Of a stretch of 64,000 nucleotides of DNA, positions 37,677-50,909 are shown in pieces. This DNA comes from Lichenostomus cassidix (lineage: Eukaryota > Chordata > Aves > Passeriformes > Meliphagidae), in the NCBI GenBank assembly GCA_008360975.2, contig CM039183.1:42461850-42525849 (forward strand), read 5' to 3'. Below the pieces are notes generated by a model, which made no database searches, was not told the DNA's origin, and was given only the letters and a program-made list of their open reading frames with translations. Positions within the stretch are counted from its first letter, which is position 1, and every line of letters begins with the position of its first letter. The position numbers and the translations under genes are program-made.

Positions 37677-39413
37677 GGAAAATTTTTAGGTATTTGGTGA
37701 TTGCATGAAAGGCCCCAAAAGGGAAAACAGTGAAAAAGCTGGGATTAATGGATCTCCAGTGCAGATATTTTCAAAATACCTCTATCCTCTACTGAGCAGC
37801 ATAAGATTACCTTCTGACTCCTGGAACTTCAATACAATGGAAAATTAACATCTTTCAAAGCCTTTCTTGCAAAAGAGAAATTGCAAACAAAAAATTATAA
37901 ATATTTTGATCTGTTGGTACATATATGGAGAGAAGAACAGCGAGGATTATAATTATGCTTTGAGATATTTAATGGTTTCTTAATGCTAATTTAGCAGCGA
38001 GAGATGTGGTTCTCCATGATTAATCACCTCCTAGAACGAAAAATTAGTGAACAGCACACAGAAAACTCACAAAGCTAGTGGTCAAAGATGGTGCTTTGTT
38101 AAGCATACATGTAGCAAAGCAGAGAGAGAGATTCTTCATGGTTGTCCTGTGATTGAAGTGATTTATTCATCAGGACAATACCTTCATCATGAGGTCACTG
38201 CATTAAGAGAGCAGGGGAAAGTTTGTACAGCACTTCACAGTATTGCAATCATTGCCTTTCATTGTTTACCCTGGGTGCACTAAATACTTTGGGACCAATC
38301 CATTCTTATAATAAACACCTCAGACCTGTATTTTTGTCCTAGCAATCTGCAATGAGACTGAATCTTACACTTCAGGAATGTGACTTTTCCAGAGGCATGA
38401 CTGGCCTAGATAATTTTTCCAGTTTTCTAAGTAGTAGTTGATTAGTCCCCACTGGATGCATATGAGCAAGACATGCAGATCTTTTGGCAGAGCACTCACC
38501 TCTGTTGCATTGCAATGTCCATGATGAGTAGGAAAAGAGTGGATTGAGCATTAAAATCGTGAGTTATATTGTTTACTGGAAGAAAATGGAAGACTTTGAG
38601 CTAAAATAATTATGTTCAAGGAGCAAGATACAAGAGCTCCTGGATGGATAATAGGTTTCTTATTCATATGCTCACCCACTAAAATGCAATCAGCAATAAA
38701 AGGCTCTTCCTTTAAAAGACACTTCAGCACAGTTGCTGCAACATAAAAATTTGTTCACCTATTCCAACAGTTACTAAAGAAGCCATTAGTTATGGTCAAA
38801 CCTGAATAAAGCAAATCTTCACAGATGAGAGTTTATTTATTTATTGCTAACTCCTTCATAATTAATGGAGTTTTGTTTAGTTGAACAGTGACTCAGTCAC
38901 CCAGGAGAGCAAGAGCCATCATTCCTGCTGTGTTCTCAGCCTCTGGAAAGCACAAAGCTGGGAGCAGAAAACTCATGCTGGCTAATGCTGAAGCTAGTCT
39001 AAAATTGTAGATGAGAATGCTTAAATATATGAGTATTTGTGAGCAGAGCAGCTTCTGTGAGGAGGAAGGAAAATCTATTTAAAATGCGAAATGGAAAGAT
39101 CCAGTGGCAATCAATCAGAATAGGTAATCAGAAGCAGATACTTTGTGACCAGGCTCAAATGAGGAAAAAGGAGATCTAAGTCTCTCACCCAGTTAAACCT
39201 CAGGACATACTTGTTCAGCAAACAACTGCCACTACATTAGGTTTTGTAAAGAGTCACACCTTTCCCTCAGAATGAGATAATGATTCATTTATCAGGGCTG
39301 GGAAGAAGGATGTTACACGTAATCCATTGCTTGACAATTAATGTGGAGCAGATGATACTTTTGGAAAGGCTAATTTAGACATCCATCCTAAATGTTCCAA
39401 CCTACAAATATTA

Positions 39414-39550
39414 ATCATTGAATAGTTTAGTCTGAAAGGGACATCTGGAGGTCATCTGATCAAACTGCCTGCTCAAAGAAGGCTTTGTCATTAGAACAAG
39501 TTGTTCAGGGTCTTGCCCAGTCAAAGTATTAGTATATCCATGAGATCCCA
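39414..39550 (-). mobile_element. Old CR1 LINE 3' fragment
   Basis: Plus-strand order TAGTTTAGTCTGAAAGGGAC, ATCTGGAGGTCATCTGATCA, CTGCCTGCTCAAAGAAGG, TTGTTCAGGGTCTTGCCCAG, TCAAAGTATTAGTATATCCA follows the antisense CR1 3' region ('GGAAGGGACCTCTGGAGGTCATCTAGTCCAA...CTGCTCAAAGCAGG...GTTGCTCAGGGCCTTGTCCAGTCAAGTTTTGAGTATCTCCA'). The terminal octamers are no longer clear. It is non-coding 3' sequence and moderately diverged. Confidence 0.8.
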
Positions 39551-42500
39551 TTTTCCCTACCATGATTCAGCTTAGTGAACACAAAGCTCAGGAGAGTGAG
39601 GGAAGAAATGAGCAAACAAAAGGGAGTAAATTAATTGCATATACCAATGTAAGGTCAAGACCACTGTATGAGTGATGTGTTAAAGAGAGAGAGGGAATAG
39701 AAAGCTTTTTCCCATAGCTGCACAGCAGTCAGAATAAGTCTTGAACCAGTAACTGGAACCTGAGAGCATGGAAATGGCTGTCAAACACTAAACAATAGCT
39801 GGAATAAAGGGAGGAACAGACTTTTCTGTGGGTACACTATGGATGTAACAGATGAGCATGTGAGCAGTATGTTGACTTTTGAGGAAAATCTTTCTGATAG
39901 TACAGACAGTAGAAATGGAGTTGTCTTAGTGTAGGTTCTCCATCATGGGTATTTGCAAAAAAAATGCACATCTGTCCAGAATGTCTTATGCACAGCTATG
40001 CTGGCCTTGCACTGGGAGGACAGATACAGCAATTTGCCATTTCAGCTCCATTTCCCCCAAGTCTGTGATGGAGCAACAAAAACATTGAACCTCTTCTAAG
40101 GTCTTGAAAGCTGTGACCCAAGGATTAGGAAGCAGAACACCAGCTCAGCCCTATAGATGTAAAGGCATAAGCTGAAGGCTTGTAAACCAAGCCCTGTAGG
40201 TATGATATACCTTAGTTAAGTTGACTGTTTTAAGAGTAGAGAAAGCTCCATTTAAATGTATAACAGTGGTTGATACACCAAAAAAAGAATATGTTTTCAA
40301 ACTATGCTCCTTAAAAAGGCATGTACTCAATGACATGAGATAATTTTTGAGGGCTAGAAAGCTCCAATCATTACCCTAACCTTGTTTTCAAAAACTTTGT
40401 GTCTTGGATCTTATTTACAAAGCTAATATTCTTCGGGGAATGGTGCAACATTCTGGGAATGCACAGTAGTTACTGAGTGAAAGAACTGGTAAAGCAATAT
40501 GGAATGTTGTTATTCAAATCACTGCACCAAATCCTGCCTTTCTAATGAGTTATAGCTATTTTTTTTGGTCTCTGTTGAGCACAGCAATGCTGTTATTTGC
40601 ACTTCTGGTGAAGAAGTACCCAGATAACAAAACAGCCCAGTAATTAATGTCTTTGGCAGTCCCAAGAGAGACCAAGGACTGAATGGCCATATAGACTGAA
40701 TTATGTGCTGCAATTTCCATATGGATGCACCTGGTGTAGCTTCAGTCCCTTTTTACCAGAGGATCCAATACAGAGTATTCTGCAGAAATGGGATTATGAG
40801 AGTTTATAATTGCACTGTGTGTTCCCTGGAGATCTACCCAAATGCTTCAGTCCTTAACAACTATTTTTTTCTTAAACTACTGTGATTCAAACAGACCTAC
40901 TGCAATCATATATATGCAAGTGTCAGCAATGACTGGAGAAGTGCAAATTATAGTCCAGTCTTATTTCTGTAGTCAATGAAGCAGGTTCTTGTAAACTGTG
41001 ACATTCACCACAGGTAGAAAAGATCCTTTGAATACCTTCATTGTCCACCTAAGGATTAAAAAGCACTTTTATGTGAAAGTGAATATGTGTGAAATTCAAA
41101 TTTGCACTCTGTGCTCAAGAAAAAGACATCCACACCAAAATTTGCATATTGTTCAATAATGCTTTTGTCCTGCATCTCCACTTAGAAATCAAATGTCATC
41201 CATAGGTCTAAGTATAACTCAGACTTACTCAAATTGCCTTGTTTCTAGGAAATAATACATGATTTTGAGGGAATCTCTATTTTGAGCTGCAGTGGCAAAA
41301 AATGAACAAGGCAAGGTTTACTTTTCAATTAGAAAGCAATGTATGTATCTTTTGGGACAATCTTGATTAAGAACATTCTTTTCAATAAAATGGAATGTTG
41401 GAACTCAAATCATTCACTCATATTGGTGTCCCATCCACAAGCACAGGGGGGATTTGTGTTTCTGCTGAGTCTTCCATCTCAAAGGAAAAGGATGGATGGA
41501 AGTTCTCCCCATCTTCCATGTTTGCCTGTTCTTGGCCCCTGAAAATGCTGTACTGTTGTTTTTGTGCTGTGGCATGCTAGCAGCTCAATCAGAGTTGCAG
41601 GACACTTTGCAAGCTGAAAGACAAAAAAATAGTGGTTCCTCTCCCAAAGAGCAGAAACATATAGGCAGGCAGAGGACAGCTGACAGATGCAGTCAGATGA
41701 GAGGCTAAAATGAAACAGTAAGAAAATATTGGCTGCTGTGACAGCCAGCAATTCCCAGCAGACCTGCATCTTAATTGCTGTTAAATTTCTTAGCTGTTGC
41801 TATTAAACTAGAAAAATAGCAAAGGAAGGTTTTAAAGGTGGCAATCAATTGGCTTTGCCTATGTTTTGAATTTGTTCCATCTAAGCATAGTGAGGGAACA
41901 CAAGTGTCCCTAGAATGTGACTTCTTCAAAACGTTACAAGGGAATTAAGATGTGGGTGACCTTGGGGGGAATCAGTATTTATTTTACACTGTTGATCAAT
42001 AAGTTTGCATGTAAGTGGGCTAGAAATGGTGTTTGCTTCTAGCTTTCTTTTGCAATCTCCTGGTTCATGCTACCCAGAGCCTCTCCTCCTGCACCTGGGA
42101 CAAGTTTTGTATCCAGCTGTAGGGTATTTCCTCAGCTCTAAGCAGCACACTGTACCAGCTGTTCTGTAAAAAGTGTTATGTGTATTTGGGAGACTGCTAT
42201 AGTTTTCTTTTGAGAGTTAAAGTTTAAAGCAGTTATCCTCAAAGTCTTCGTTTTAAAATGCATAGGGATCTACAAATTCTTTTCCATTGGCACTTCCAGC
42301 AAATGTGGAATGTTTCTAACACACAATTCTTCAACCATTTCCGCAATTTCGCTGTTATCAGTTTCCTAAGGGGATTTGATTTGTTTGTTTATTTCAAAAG
42401 AATCCTATTTTTCTGGCATCTCTTCCACCTCCAGCAACCTTTAGAATTTCTTATCTACCTGTGCAGTTTTCCCTCTGCTGGTGACAGTAATCTTATTATA

Positions 42501-43594
42501 ATCTATTCCAGCCTGCAGAGAATTCTAATGAAATCTCTTCAGTGCCCCTCAGCACATTTGTTATAAAGGCAGGGTGACTCACACGCTGAAGTTTTTAAGC
42601 AGTGTTTGAGGAAGGAGAGAAGTGGATAATTTGGAGAACTGGTAAGGTTATAATGACACCTGTTTCAGTTTTGAACTTGCTGAGAAGTAATCAAACTGCT
42701 GTGGATTGCTGGCTCTTTTGCTGGACCATGTGAGATATGATCTCTGTATTTGCTGAGTATATTCCATCCAAGAATTTAAAAATTTGCATGTGTGTTCAGC
42801 CACAGGGAACAGAAAGAAACATGCAGAACTGAGACAAAAACACAGCAAGAAGATCTCTATAATAGACTGAAATCAAGAACCATGATGCAGTGTTGTGTCA
42901 ACCCTGCAACAAATTTGCTTGCCTTTCTTGATCTTACCCTGCTGACTAATTAGGCTTAATGTGTTCAATGCACTTTGAATGAGGTATTAAGTGCACTGCA
43001 GAACATGTTTCAGCTCTTATAACCAGTAGAAATAATCCTGTTAAGGTGATTTGGCCAATGCCCTGGGTGGCATGCATAATGCTGGCAGAAATTCCAGTAG
43101 GCTGAATTACGTTTCCTTCATACACAGGCACAGCCATATTTTTGTAAACCTTATGTGTAACCAAATGAGCAAGGCATCACATAGAAAAAGATCCCACTTG
43201 CTTGCTTCATAGTATTACTATATTTTTATAATTGAAATCCTATCTACTAAACTATATTAATAAATTAAATTAAGCTTAGCAATGTTCCTAAGGGGAAAAA
43301 ACATTTAGCTAATATTCACTAGACATTTATTTAGCCAATTTATTGGCTTATATCCATGTGTCTTCTAACATTCAGAGTATTAGTAATTTCTTTTGCTGTA
43401 TAAATTTGATTAGCTCATGCTATTTAAAATTTCTATAATAAAATACCTGTTGTTCAAAACTCTCAAGCTACAGAAAATACTTATTACTTTCTCAAGGCTC
43501 ATTAATGCTGAATGAGGAGCATTTGCCCGAACTAATTAAATGCTTAGGAATCTAAACATAGCGGTTATATTTTCTATGAGAGAAATAAAATCAC
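39551..43594. other. AT-rich single-copy DNA, no gene seen
   Basis: No exon or mobile element recognised. The 42940-43560 part is very AT-rich with TAAT/ATTA-type motifs (see findings). Open frames are about 100 codons at most. Confidence 0.5.
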
Positions 43595-43622
43595 ATCTAT
43601 CTATCTATCTATCTATCTATCT
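43595..43622 (+). repeat. (ATCT)7 microsatellite
   Basis: Seven uninterrupted ATCT units, 28 bases. Imperfect related sequence (CTATTA, TCTATATTC, ATCTATAGAGATCT) continues to about 43675. Confidence 0.95.
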
Positions 43623-46600
43623 TCTATTATTTAATGTAAATCTATATTCACAGATCTATAGAGATCTTCTATAGCAGGAGAAACCATGCTCCCCACTCCC
43701 CAGTCCAGTGAGGACAGAGCAGAAAGGAGATCTTAGACAGACATGACACCAAGCAGGTTCTTGCTAAGCTAATCAAAATTTCTTCATGAAATGTTGGAGA
43801 GAAATGAGACTATTTATCTTCAATACCTAACTAGCAGCTAGATTAACCTTATTTTCCCATTTCCTGATTCCATCACTGCATTGATGATACTGATTCCATG
43901 CTAACACTTTCCCAGTCAACTTCTGGTCTCAATCACTGTCCTTTCACTGGCATACCTATAACTTTAAAACCACTCATTGACCTGGGATTGTCTCCAAATC
44001 ATTTTACATTATTTCTGAAACAACAAGTTTCCAAAAATTGAGATACGGACAATGGAAGATATTTTTTTGGCCATGGTTGTGTGTGTGAGGCAGCCTTTCA
44101 TTTTTCTAAAGGGAAAAACCAACTTGGATAAGCATGAAAGCAAGCATATTCCCAGCATCTCAGGATGCTTGTAATGGCTAATCCATACTCACAGGACTTT
44201 TAAAAATATAAATAAAATGTAGGCATTTCCTCCTCCAGCACTCTATTTCTTTTGCTTAAATCTGTGCGGCATAAACTTAAAATTTAAAAAGCCTCTTAAG
44301 CCTACTGCCCACTGGGAATCTGTTAGTAACTTTAGAAATGACTAGGGCATATTCGTGCCTCGAGTTGCCACCTAATATTGTTAAACTTGAGAGTTTTTCC
44401 AGCCAGCCCTTCTCTCATACCACATCTGATTTCATCACAGATAAATCAAGTTATAAGATCAATGTCTCTAGTAGAGACTTCTAGCACCTTTCTTGTTTTC
44501 TCTTTATTTACTTTTGTTTCTTTCTCTGGAGGGTAATTTCTAATTTTAGTCATTACTTATCTATAAGTGTCTTACTTTTTAATGGTCTGATTTCCCACTT
44601 GTGAAATGAAGACTGCATCATCATCATAAAAGACTAGAACAGACTTAACTGGAGATATTAAGATTAGTCTTAGGGGCCTGATTTCAAGCTTGCTTAGATC
44701 TAGAGCTATTCTGAATTGCTGCAAAACATCTTTATGTCCTAAAATACATATTGTCCTGATGGAGCTTATGATTGCATAACATCCTTCACTCTTTTCCCAG
44801 TGGCATGCGGGCAAAATTGGATCCACTTCCAGATCCAAATCTTATTAATTTCTAGACTGAACTCCACAATAGTTTTGCCTTTAAAATGGAGTTTGAGGTT
44901 TCACCCTTAAACTACAAAATATTCAGAGTATGGGACAGCTATTCCCAGTTTAACAAAATACTAAGAGCTGCCTGTGCAAATAATTCAGGCTGAACCAGAC
45001 ATTTGTCATGAAGAACCTTACCAGGAAGCTAGATAGCAGGAACCAAGAAATTCTTCCTGATGCCACCACTTGCCTTTGTAGTCAATGGCAAAACTATAAT
45101 AGTTGTAAATTAGAGAGTTAACATTAGAATCATGTTTTCAGTGCAGAGAAGGGGCTCCAAAATGTTCTTGGTAGCTCAGTGAGAGACTGAGTCTTGCTTA
45201 CAGTTGTGTTCTGCATTCAACCACCCTCACAGGTAACTGTATTTTGCCTTTTAAGTCTTGATTCTGATGTGGTTAAGTCTTGTGCAAAGCAAGGACTTTA
45301 TTGAACAAAAGTACTTTTCATTCCAGTCAGCTTACTAGAGGAGAATATGTTCTCTCAAGAAGGGTTCTTACGGCTGGTGACCAGCATTTCAAATTCAGTA
45401 ACTAATTTTGGTACATTTCTTCAGTGGTTTTGTTGTTTGTTTGCTTTTACAGTGGTTTCATCTCATTATAAACTCAGTGGGAAAATTCACTGGTCAGCAT
45501 TAAGCACCAGTTCCTGCAATTCAGATCACAGAAACAGGCAATGTTCCCTATTTTCACAAGTGATAGGGATTGAATTTTGAGTGTCCCCACAGCCTTTTCT
45601 CTTCTGTTTATGTCATCATAAATCTTTTCTTTGGAAGGATTTCACTACATATTGTGACAGTTGTGCTTTTTGAAAATTTTTCAGTCATCTTTACAACCAT
45701 TCTACAAAGCAGACTGCAGATAAGTTTCTCTCCTTAGCTTTTGTTGCAGCTTTTCTTCTACTTCCAATTAATTAGAAATGTTTTCCTGCTATTGTTCATT
45801 TAGAGATCTCCTTGGTTACTCTCTTCTTTATTTAATAAATCCTTTCTTGTTCTCTGCTTTATTTTTAGTTTAGTTAAGTTTGTTCTATTTTTAGCTGTCT
45901 TTAAAAAACACAGATCAGCCTCTTCAGTTTACTATTGAGACTTAAGTTGTCTGATTATATGTAAAAATTACATAGCTGTTTTTTTAACATTTAGATTTTA
46001 CTTCTGCTGCTGTCATTATCTGTCATTTTTATGAGATTCTTTTAGATTATGGGAGGGTTCCTTGCAAATCCAAATCTGGGTCTGACCTGACTTTTCCCTT
46101 CATAGTGATGCACTCTTTGAAGCTAAAGGCACCACACAGGAGCGCCTGAGATTTAATGTAGCACAGCCATGTTTCCCTCCTTTCCTTCTTCATTACTGTT
46201 TCAAATGAGGTAATTTAGTTTAACTCTGTGCCAAGTTCCTGGTGGGAGAATGAAAGGAAGAGAAGTACTTTCTGCACTGATCTGTTCCTTGAAATTTTTT
46301 AAATGCAACCTACCTGTCTCGAATAGCAGAAGACACATCATTGTGGATCAATTTTAGCTACTGATCATATAAAATTCCGTAGTGAAAAAGAGGGAAACAT
46401 TTATACATCATAATTTTACTTTGGGTGGTATCTCTGGCATTGTCTGCATCACAAATCATATGCATGGCATGTTTTTCCACCTGTTGTATTGTAGGTAATA
46501 CTACAGCTTTGCAACATACCAGGTTCTTAGTGTGTTTTTTTTCTCCATATTTGTCAGATCATCTACCATAATTTTTTTTAATGACTCCCTTTTAGGAGAT

Positions 46601-49600
46601 GGTAATTGCAGCAATTTCAGACCCTTTCAATCTATAGTTCATTACAAAGCTAGGTGTGGAATTATACACTATTTTACATTGACTGGTAATTATTATAAAT
46701 TGTTCTATCAGAAAAAGAAGATGTTGTTGAAGTCTTAGATGCTGTCGGCTCTGCTGTACAGAACACAAGGAAAAAAAGAGTGGAAAATATAAAGTGCTAC
46801 AAGTGGTAGAAGAAATTAGATTATAACACATAACATTAATTGAGGCGTCTTTGAATATGCATCATTAAATGTTGTTTCTCAAACTCTACAGTGTATTTTA
46901 TGCCGTATTTCTACCAACTCAATTGCACATGAATAACCTTTTGTGTTATTTCTTCTTCCAGACTTGTGCTGTTTAATCATTTACCCAAAAGACAAGCACA
47001 GTAAATCATTTCAGTCATTTAGCCCTACCAACCTTTCTGCAGTAGCTTTCAAAGAACGAAGAAGTCACAGAAGAAGACTTGCTGAAGTGCACTTTAAATC
47101 ATGTGTGGCAGGTACCAGTAAAGATACCCTCAGAAACCTAAACATGGTGTGGCTATGCCAGCAAACAGACTATTTTTTAGACTGAGTAAGCATCACTAGG
47201 CCTCGTGCTTTGCCCATGAATGCCAGAAGCTTCTATCTGTCTATCAAAGGTTTTAAAGAGAAAGTATTAGGGAAATTGCATATGTTCACACAAAGTCTCT
47301 GCTAAAACATGAAATACCCTCATGGCAGTGAATACCCAGTGAAAACCTTTTGCTCATGGAAAGTCTTCTTTTTATTTGATCCTTTATTTTTATGTCTCCT
47401 TTCTTATCGAGGTCTTGATATGCTTTTTAGCAATAAAAATTGGTGTGGGCCAAAGTGATTCTTTCAGAGTGTTGGCCACTGCCAACTAGATTGTTCTGCC
47501 CCTGGCCGTTTGGTCCCTTGAGCTGCACCAAAACTTCCAGGGCTGAATTCGAGCATTGTTCAAGTTTTCAGCATTTGAGATAAAGGATGAGAGGAATAGG
47601 CATTCTCCCAAATATCAAATCATAATGGCACTCAGCAACACTATTTTGTGCCTTTGAGTAAGATGGTGTTGTTCAAGACTGTTGTCTGTATAACTGTACC
47701 ATCAGCTGGTGCAATTACACTACAATTCTGACTGAAACACGAGGATCTGACTAAAGCAAGCTAAGTGTTCTCTTGCTTGTGAAGATTTGATCTTAGAGGC
47801 ACTGAACCATGTGGTACCAAATGGCCCCATTTCCTTCTCTGTAACTCAGTAGGTGTAGGAAGGCACAAACCAGCCCCTGAGTGACCCTGCTCTGTGGCAT
47901 CAGCAGTCTGCTTTCTTCAAGTTGATCCTTCCAATACCCCCACCTGTTGGAAAGGAAGGGGATTCAGGCTTTCCCTTAGAGTCAGGCAAGTCCTATTTCT
48001 TCCACAGACCCTAAACCTGACCCTTGACTGTCAGTGAAGGGACCAAGACAGACTTCTGATGGGATTTCACTGTCAGCACTAGGGACCATAGAGAGTGGTG
48101 ATACCATTCTTTTCAGGGGGAGAGAGTGGAGGGAGAGATCAGTCCATGATGGCTGCTACCCCCTTGTCCTGGGTTTGCTCTCTGGCACACTCCTGAGTAG
48201 GAGGTGGTGGTGTATTCACTACTCTGAGCTCCTCCAGCATCTGCTCACGAGAGCTGAGATGTGGTCATCTATCCCACCTGATGTCAGCACCAGCAAAGAG
48301 CCAGGGCTTCTCCTCATCACAGGCAAAGGTCTGATGAAACATTCTGTGTTTCATGACACCAGCTACATTTGCCTCAGCAGGAGCCCCTTCATCTGTAACA
48401 AAAAAGGGCTTTTCCCTGGGTGAGGCAGCAGCTCCAAGCCTCCAGCTCCTTCTGAGCTTGCTGTTCAAGTGACTCTTCAGTGCTGCTCCCCCTGAGTTCA
48501 AAATCATACTGAGAGTTGTATAAGAAAATGTCTTTTTATGAGAAAAAGCCTTTCTTTTCTTTTATCAAGATCCAATCTGTGTTGAAAACATTCAACTGTT
48601 TTTATTTCTTAGGCAATTTATGTAACTACAACAGAAAGATTTAATATTTGATGACTCATTACAGGACTTAGAGACATATCCAGAGTTCACGCAGTTTTCA
48701 CTGTTGAATGTCTTTCATGCAAGGTGCATCAATCTTTTAGTCATGAAGCTGCCTGTGCTCCTCAGAATTTATTTTTTTGTTCATCGCTGTTCTTCAAAAT
48801 TATTTAGATGGGAATAAAGATGAAAACTGAGTGGGGTAGCAAGAGTCACATACTATAGCCCAGGGATTCTCTTTGATGCAAGAAGCTTTCTCTCTGCAAG
48901 ATCTTTTCTGGCAAAAGACGTGTGGATTGTGGCCTTGGTGTCTGATCTGTACTAGAGGAATGAGCTTCTTTCTTTATCACACTCTGCATCATCTCTTGGG
49001 ACAAATTTTGTATATTGTGTACCATTCATCTTAGATTCTCTCTGAGAAGGAAGACCTTTTTGAGATCTCCAGAAGTTTCATTTCAGTTTGAAAACACACA
49101 AAAATCTGGTTTTTTAAAATAACATGAAGTATTTCTAGAACTCCAAATGAAGTCTCAGGAGAGCACCCCTCTTTGATGCTGAGTTTCAAAAAGAGGTCAC
49201 CACCAAATGTTCCCACAAGATAAAAGCTGATTCCTTATTTTTACAGGGCTGGAGTTCCCAAGTGTGTATGTGTATTCTAAAAACAAGATTTCAGACTAGC
49301 AGATACAAAGGGGCAAGCAGGGCTTATTACAATTTCAAGGCTGAGAAACAGGGTGAAAGGGGAAACAAGGATAGAGATGCTTTCAGTTTAAGTGAATGTA
49401 AGCAATATATGATGATTTTCTAGTGGGAGGTGAACACGTAGTGCCAGGTGCTGGTGGGAGCCCAAGAGATGGAAGGGGATGGCATGGGATGAAGGCAGCC
49501 CACCATCCTTAGCACTGTGTCTCTCATCCACACTGCATCCAGACAGGAGAGAGTAGTTAGGGATGCTACCATGGGTTAGGGCTTGGTGAGGGACATGTAT

Positions 49601-50251
49601 GTAACAAGAATTGTAGTATTGCTAAGTTTGTCCTTGGAGCTTCCCAGGGTGCCATGACAGGAACATCTCAGTGACTCAGACTCTGTTTTTTGTGCTGAGA
49701 AACCTGATCAAAGCCTTCATAAATCTTGTCACCAAGGATAGCATATAAGACACAGTGTTCCTGCTCTCCCATTTTGGAGCAAGACGAGAAATTAATTTCA
49801 AAAGTAGAGCAGAAGTTAGTAACTCTCCAGTGAGAGTTTACTCTTCTGTCCCTATTTGTCCTAGATCTCCATTCCGTGACAGGTATGTGGAAATAAGAGA
49901 GAAAATATGTCAACAATGTGCCCAATGAATTTTTTTGATTAAAGCACAGTTTCATTAAAAACATATTGGTTCACTGAGCTGCCCAGCCTTTGCTCAAAGC
50001 CTCTCAGGCTCTTAATGACTCATGACCAAGAATGTTTACATTTGCACTTCAAAGGGATGTCAGAGAAACAGATCCAGTGTACAGAGCAGCCTTCAACCCA
50101 CACTGTGGCGCTCGGACATCACTGTGCTGGCTTGCAACACTTCACATACACAAGTGGGCAAATGGTAGACAACTAATATACTTTTTTTTTCTAATGGGCC
50201 AATGGTTAGAAAGGGACATAGATGAGAAGAAAAGGGAAAGACAAAGATGAT
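43623..50251. other. Single-copy stretch, no gene seen
   Basis: Mostly AT-rich, with a more GC-rich part at 47.8-48.5 kb where a 129-codon plus-strand frame (48034-48423) stays open. Its peptide has no recognisable domain. No RNA gene or mobile element recognised. Confidence 0.5.
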
Positions 50252-50800
50252 AGATCACAGAATCATTAAGGCTGGAAAAGACCTCCAGTGTCGAGTCCAA
50301 CCTTTGACAGAACACTACCATGTCAACTAAACTGCGGCACTAAGTACCTCATCCATAAGTTTCTGTAACACCTCCAGGGATGGTGATTCCACCACCTCCC
50401 TGGGTGGCCCTTTCCAATGGCTGACCACACTTTCAGTGAAAAATTCCTTTCTGATGTGCAACCTGAACTTCCCCTGGCACAGTTGAGATTATGTGCTCTT
50501 GTCCTGTCATGTGTTGCCTGGGAGAAGACACTGACCTCCACCTGGCTACAACCTCCTTTCAGGCAGCTGGGGAGAGTGATAAGGTCTCCCCTGAGCCTCC
50601 TTTTCTCCAGGCTAAACAACCCCAGCTCCCTCAGCTGCTCCTCATGACTTACCCTCTAGAACCTTTGTTAGCTCTGTTGCCCTTCAATGTCTTTCTTGAA
50701 GCGAGGGGCCCAGAACTGGACACAGTGCTCAAGGTGTGTCCTCACCAGGGGGAGTACAGAGGGAAAGTTATCATGATTGATCATCACGACAGACTCTGAC
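50252..50800 (-). mobile_element. CR1 LINE, ORF2 C-terminus and 3' end, best preserved in the window
   Basis: The element lies on the minus strand, with its 3' end at the octamer-like GATCACAGAATCATTAAGG (50254-50272). The minus strand reads the C-terminal part of CR1 ORF2 in broken frames: a segment with LVRTHLEHCVQFWAPRFKKD at about 50690-50750, then [34 protein letters not shown] and KGHPGRWW from 50619 downward. The usual arrangement is 'VRPHLE...VQFWAP..KKD...[14 protein letters not shown]', so domain order is intact. A frameshift after the FSL segment (about 50450) and stops between the two parts make it non-functional. It is truncated at the 5' side, lacking the endonuclease and the catalytic reverse-transcriptase core. 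It shares subfamily wording with 19589-19687. The high end is estimated. Confidence 0.92.
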
Positions 50801-50889
50801 TTCTCCTTCCCCCCGATTTGCTTTCCCACTGCCTGTGTGTTCCACATGTGATGAACCTGTGTTTGCATCCTGATGATGTAAGACCAATG

Positions 50890-50909
50890 ACACACACACA
50901 CACACACAC
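50890..50909 (+). repeat. (AC)10 microsatellite
   Basis: Ten uninterrupted AC units. Confidence 0.95.

Larger units (their letters stand above)
30551..39413. other. Long single-copy stretch, no gene seen
   Basis: Almost 9 kb without a recognised exon, RNA or mobile element. Local items are a 16-bp AT palindrome (32149-32164), an AP-1-like inverted repeat (33142-33164), a 103-codon minus-strand open frame (36125-36436, see findings), a T15 run (37662-37676), and TTTATTTATTTATT at about 38831-38844. Open frames reach 114 codons (32187-32531) without a supported domain. Confidence 0.5.

Noticed and set aside
39715..39770. AGCTGCACAGCAGTCAG...CTTGAACC, faintly like reversed MIR
   Set aside because: The matches are too few and irregular to separate from chance.
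48165..48310. TGTCCTGGGTTTGC start, like the common avian LTR
   Set aside because: The similarity stops after about 12 bases; no core, TATA or poly-A block follows.
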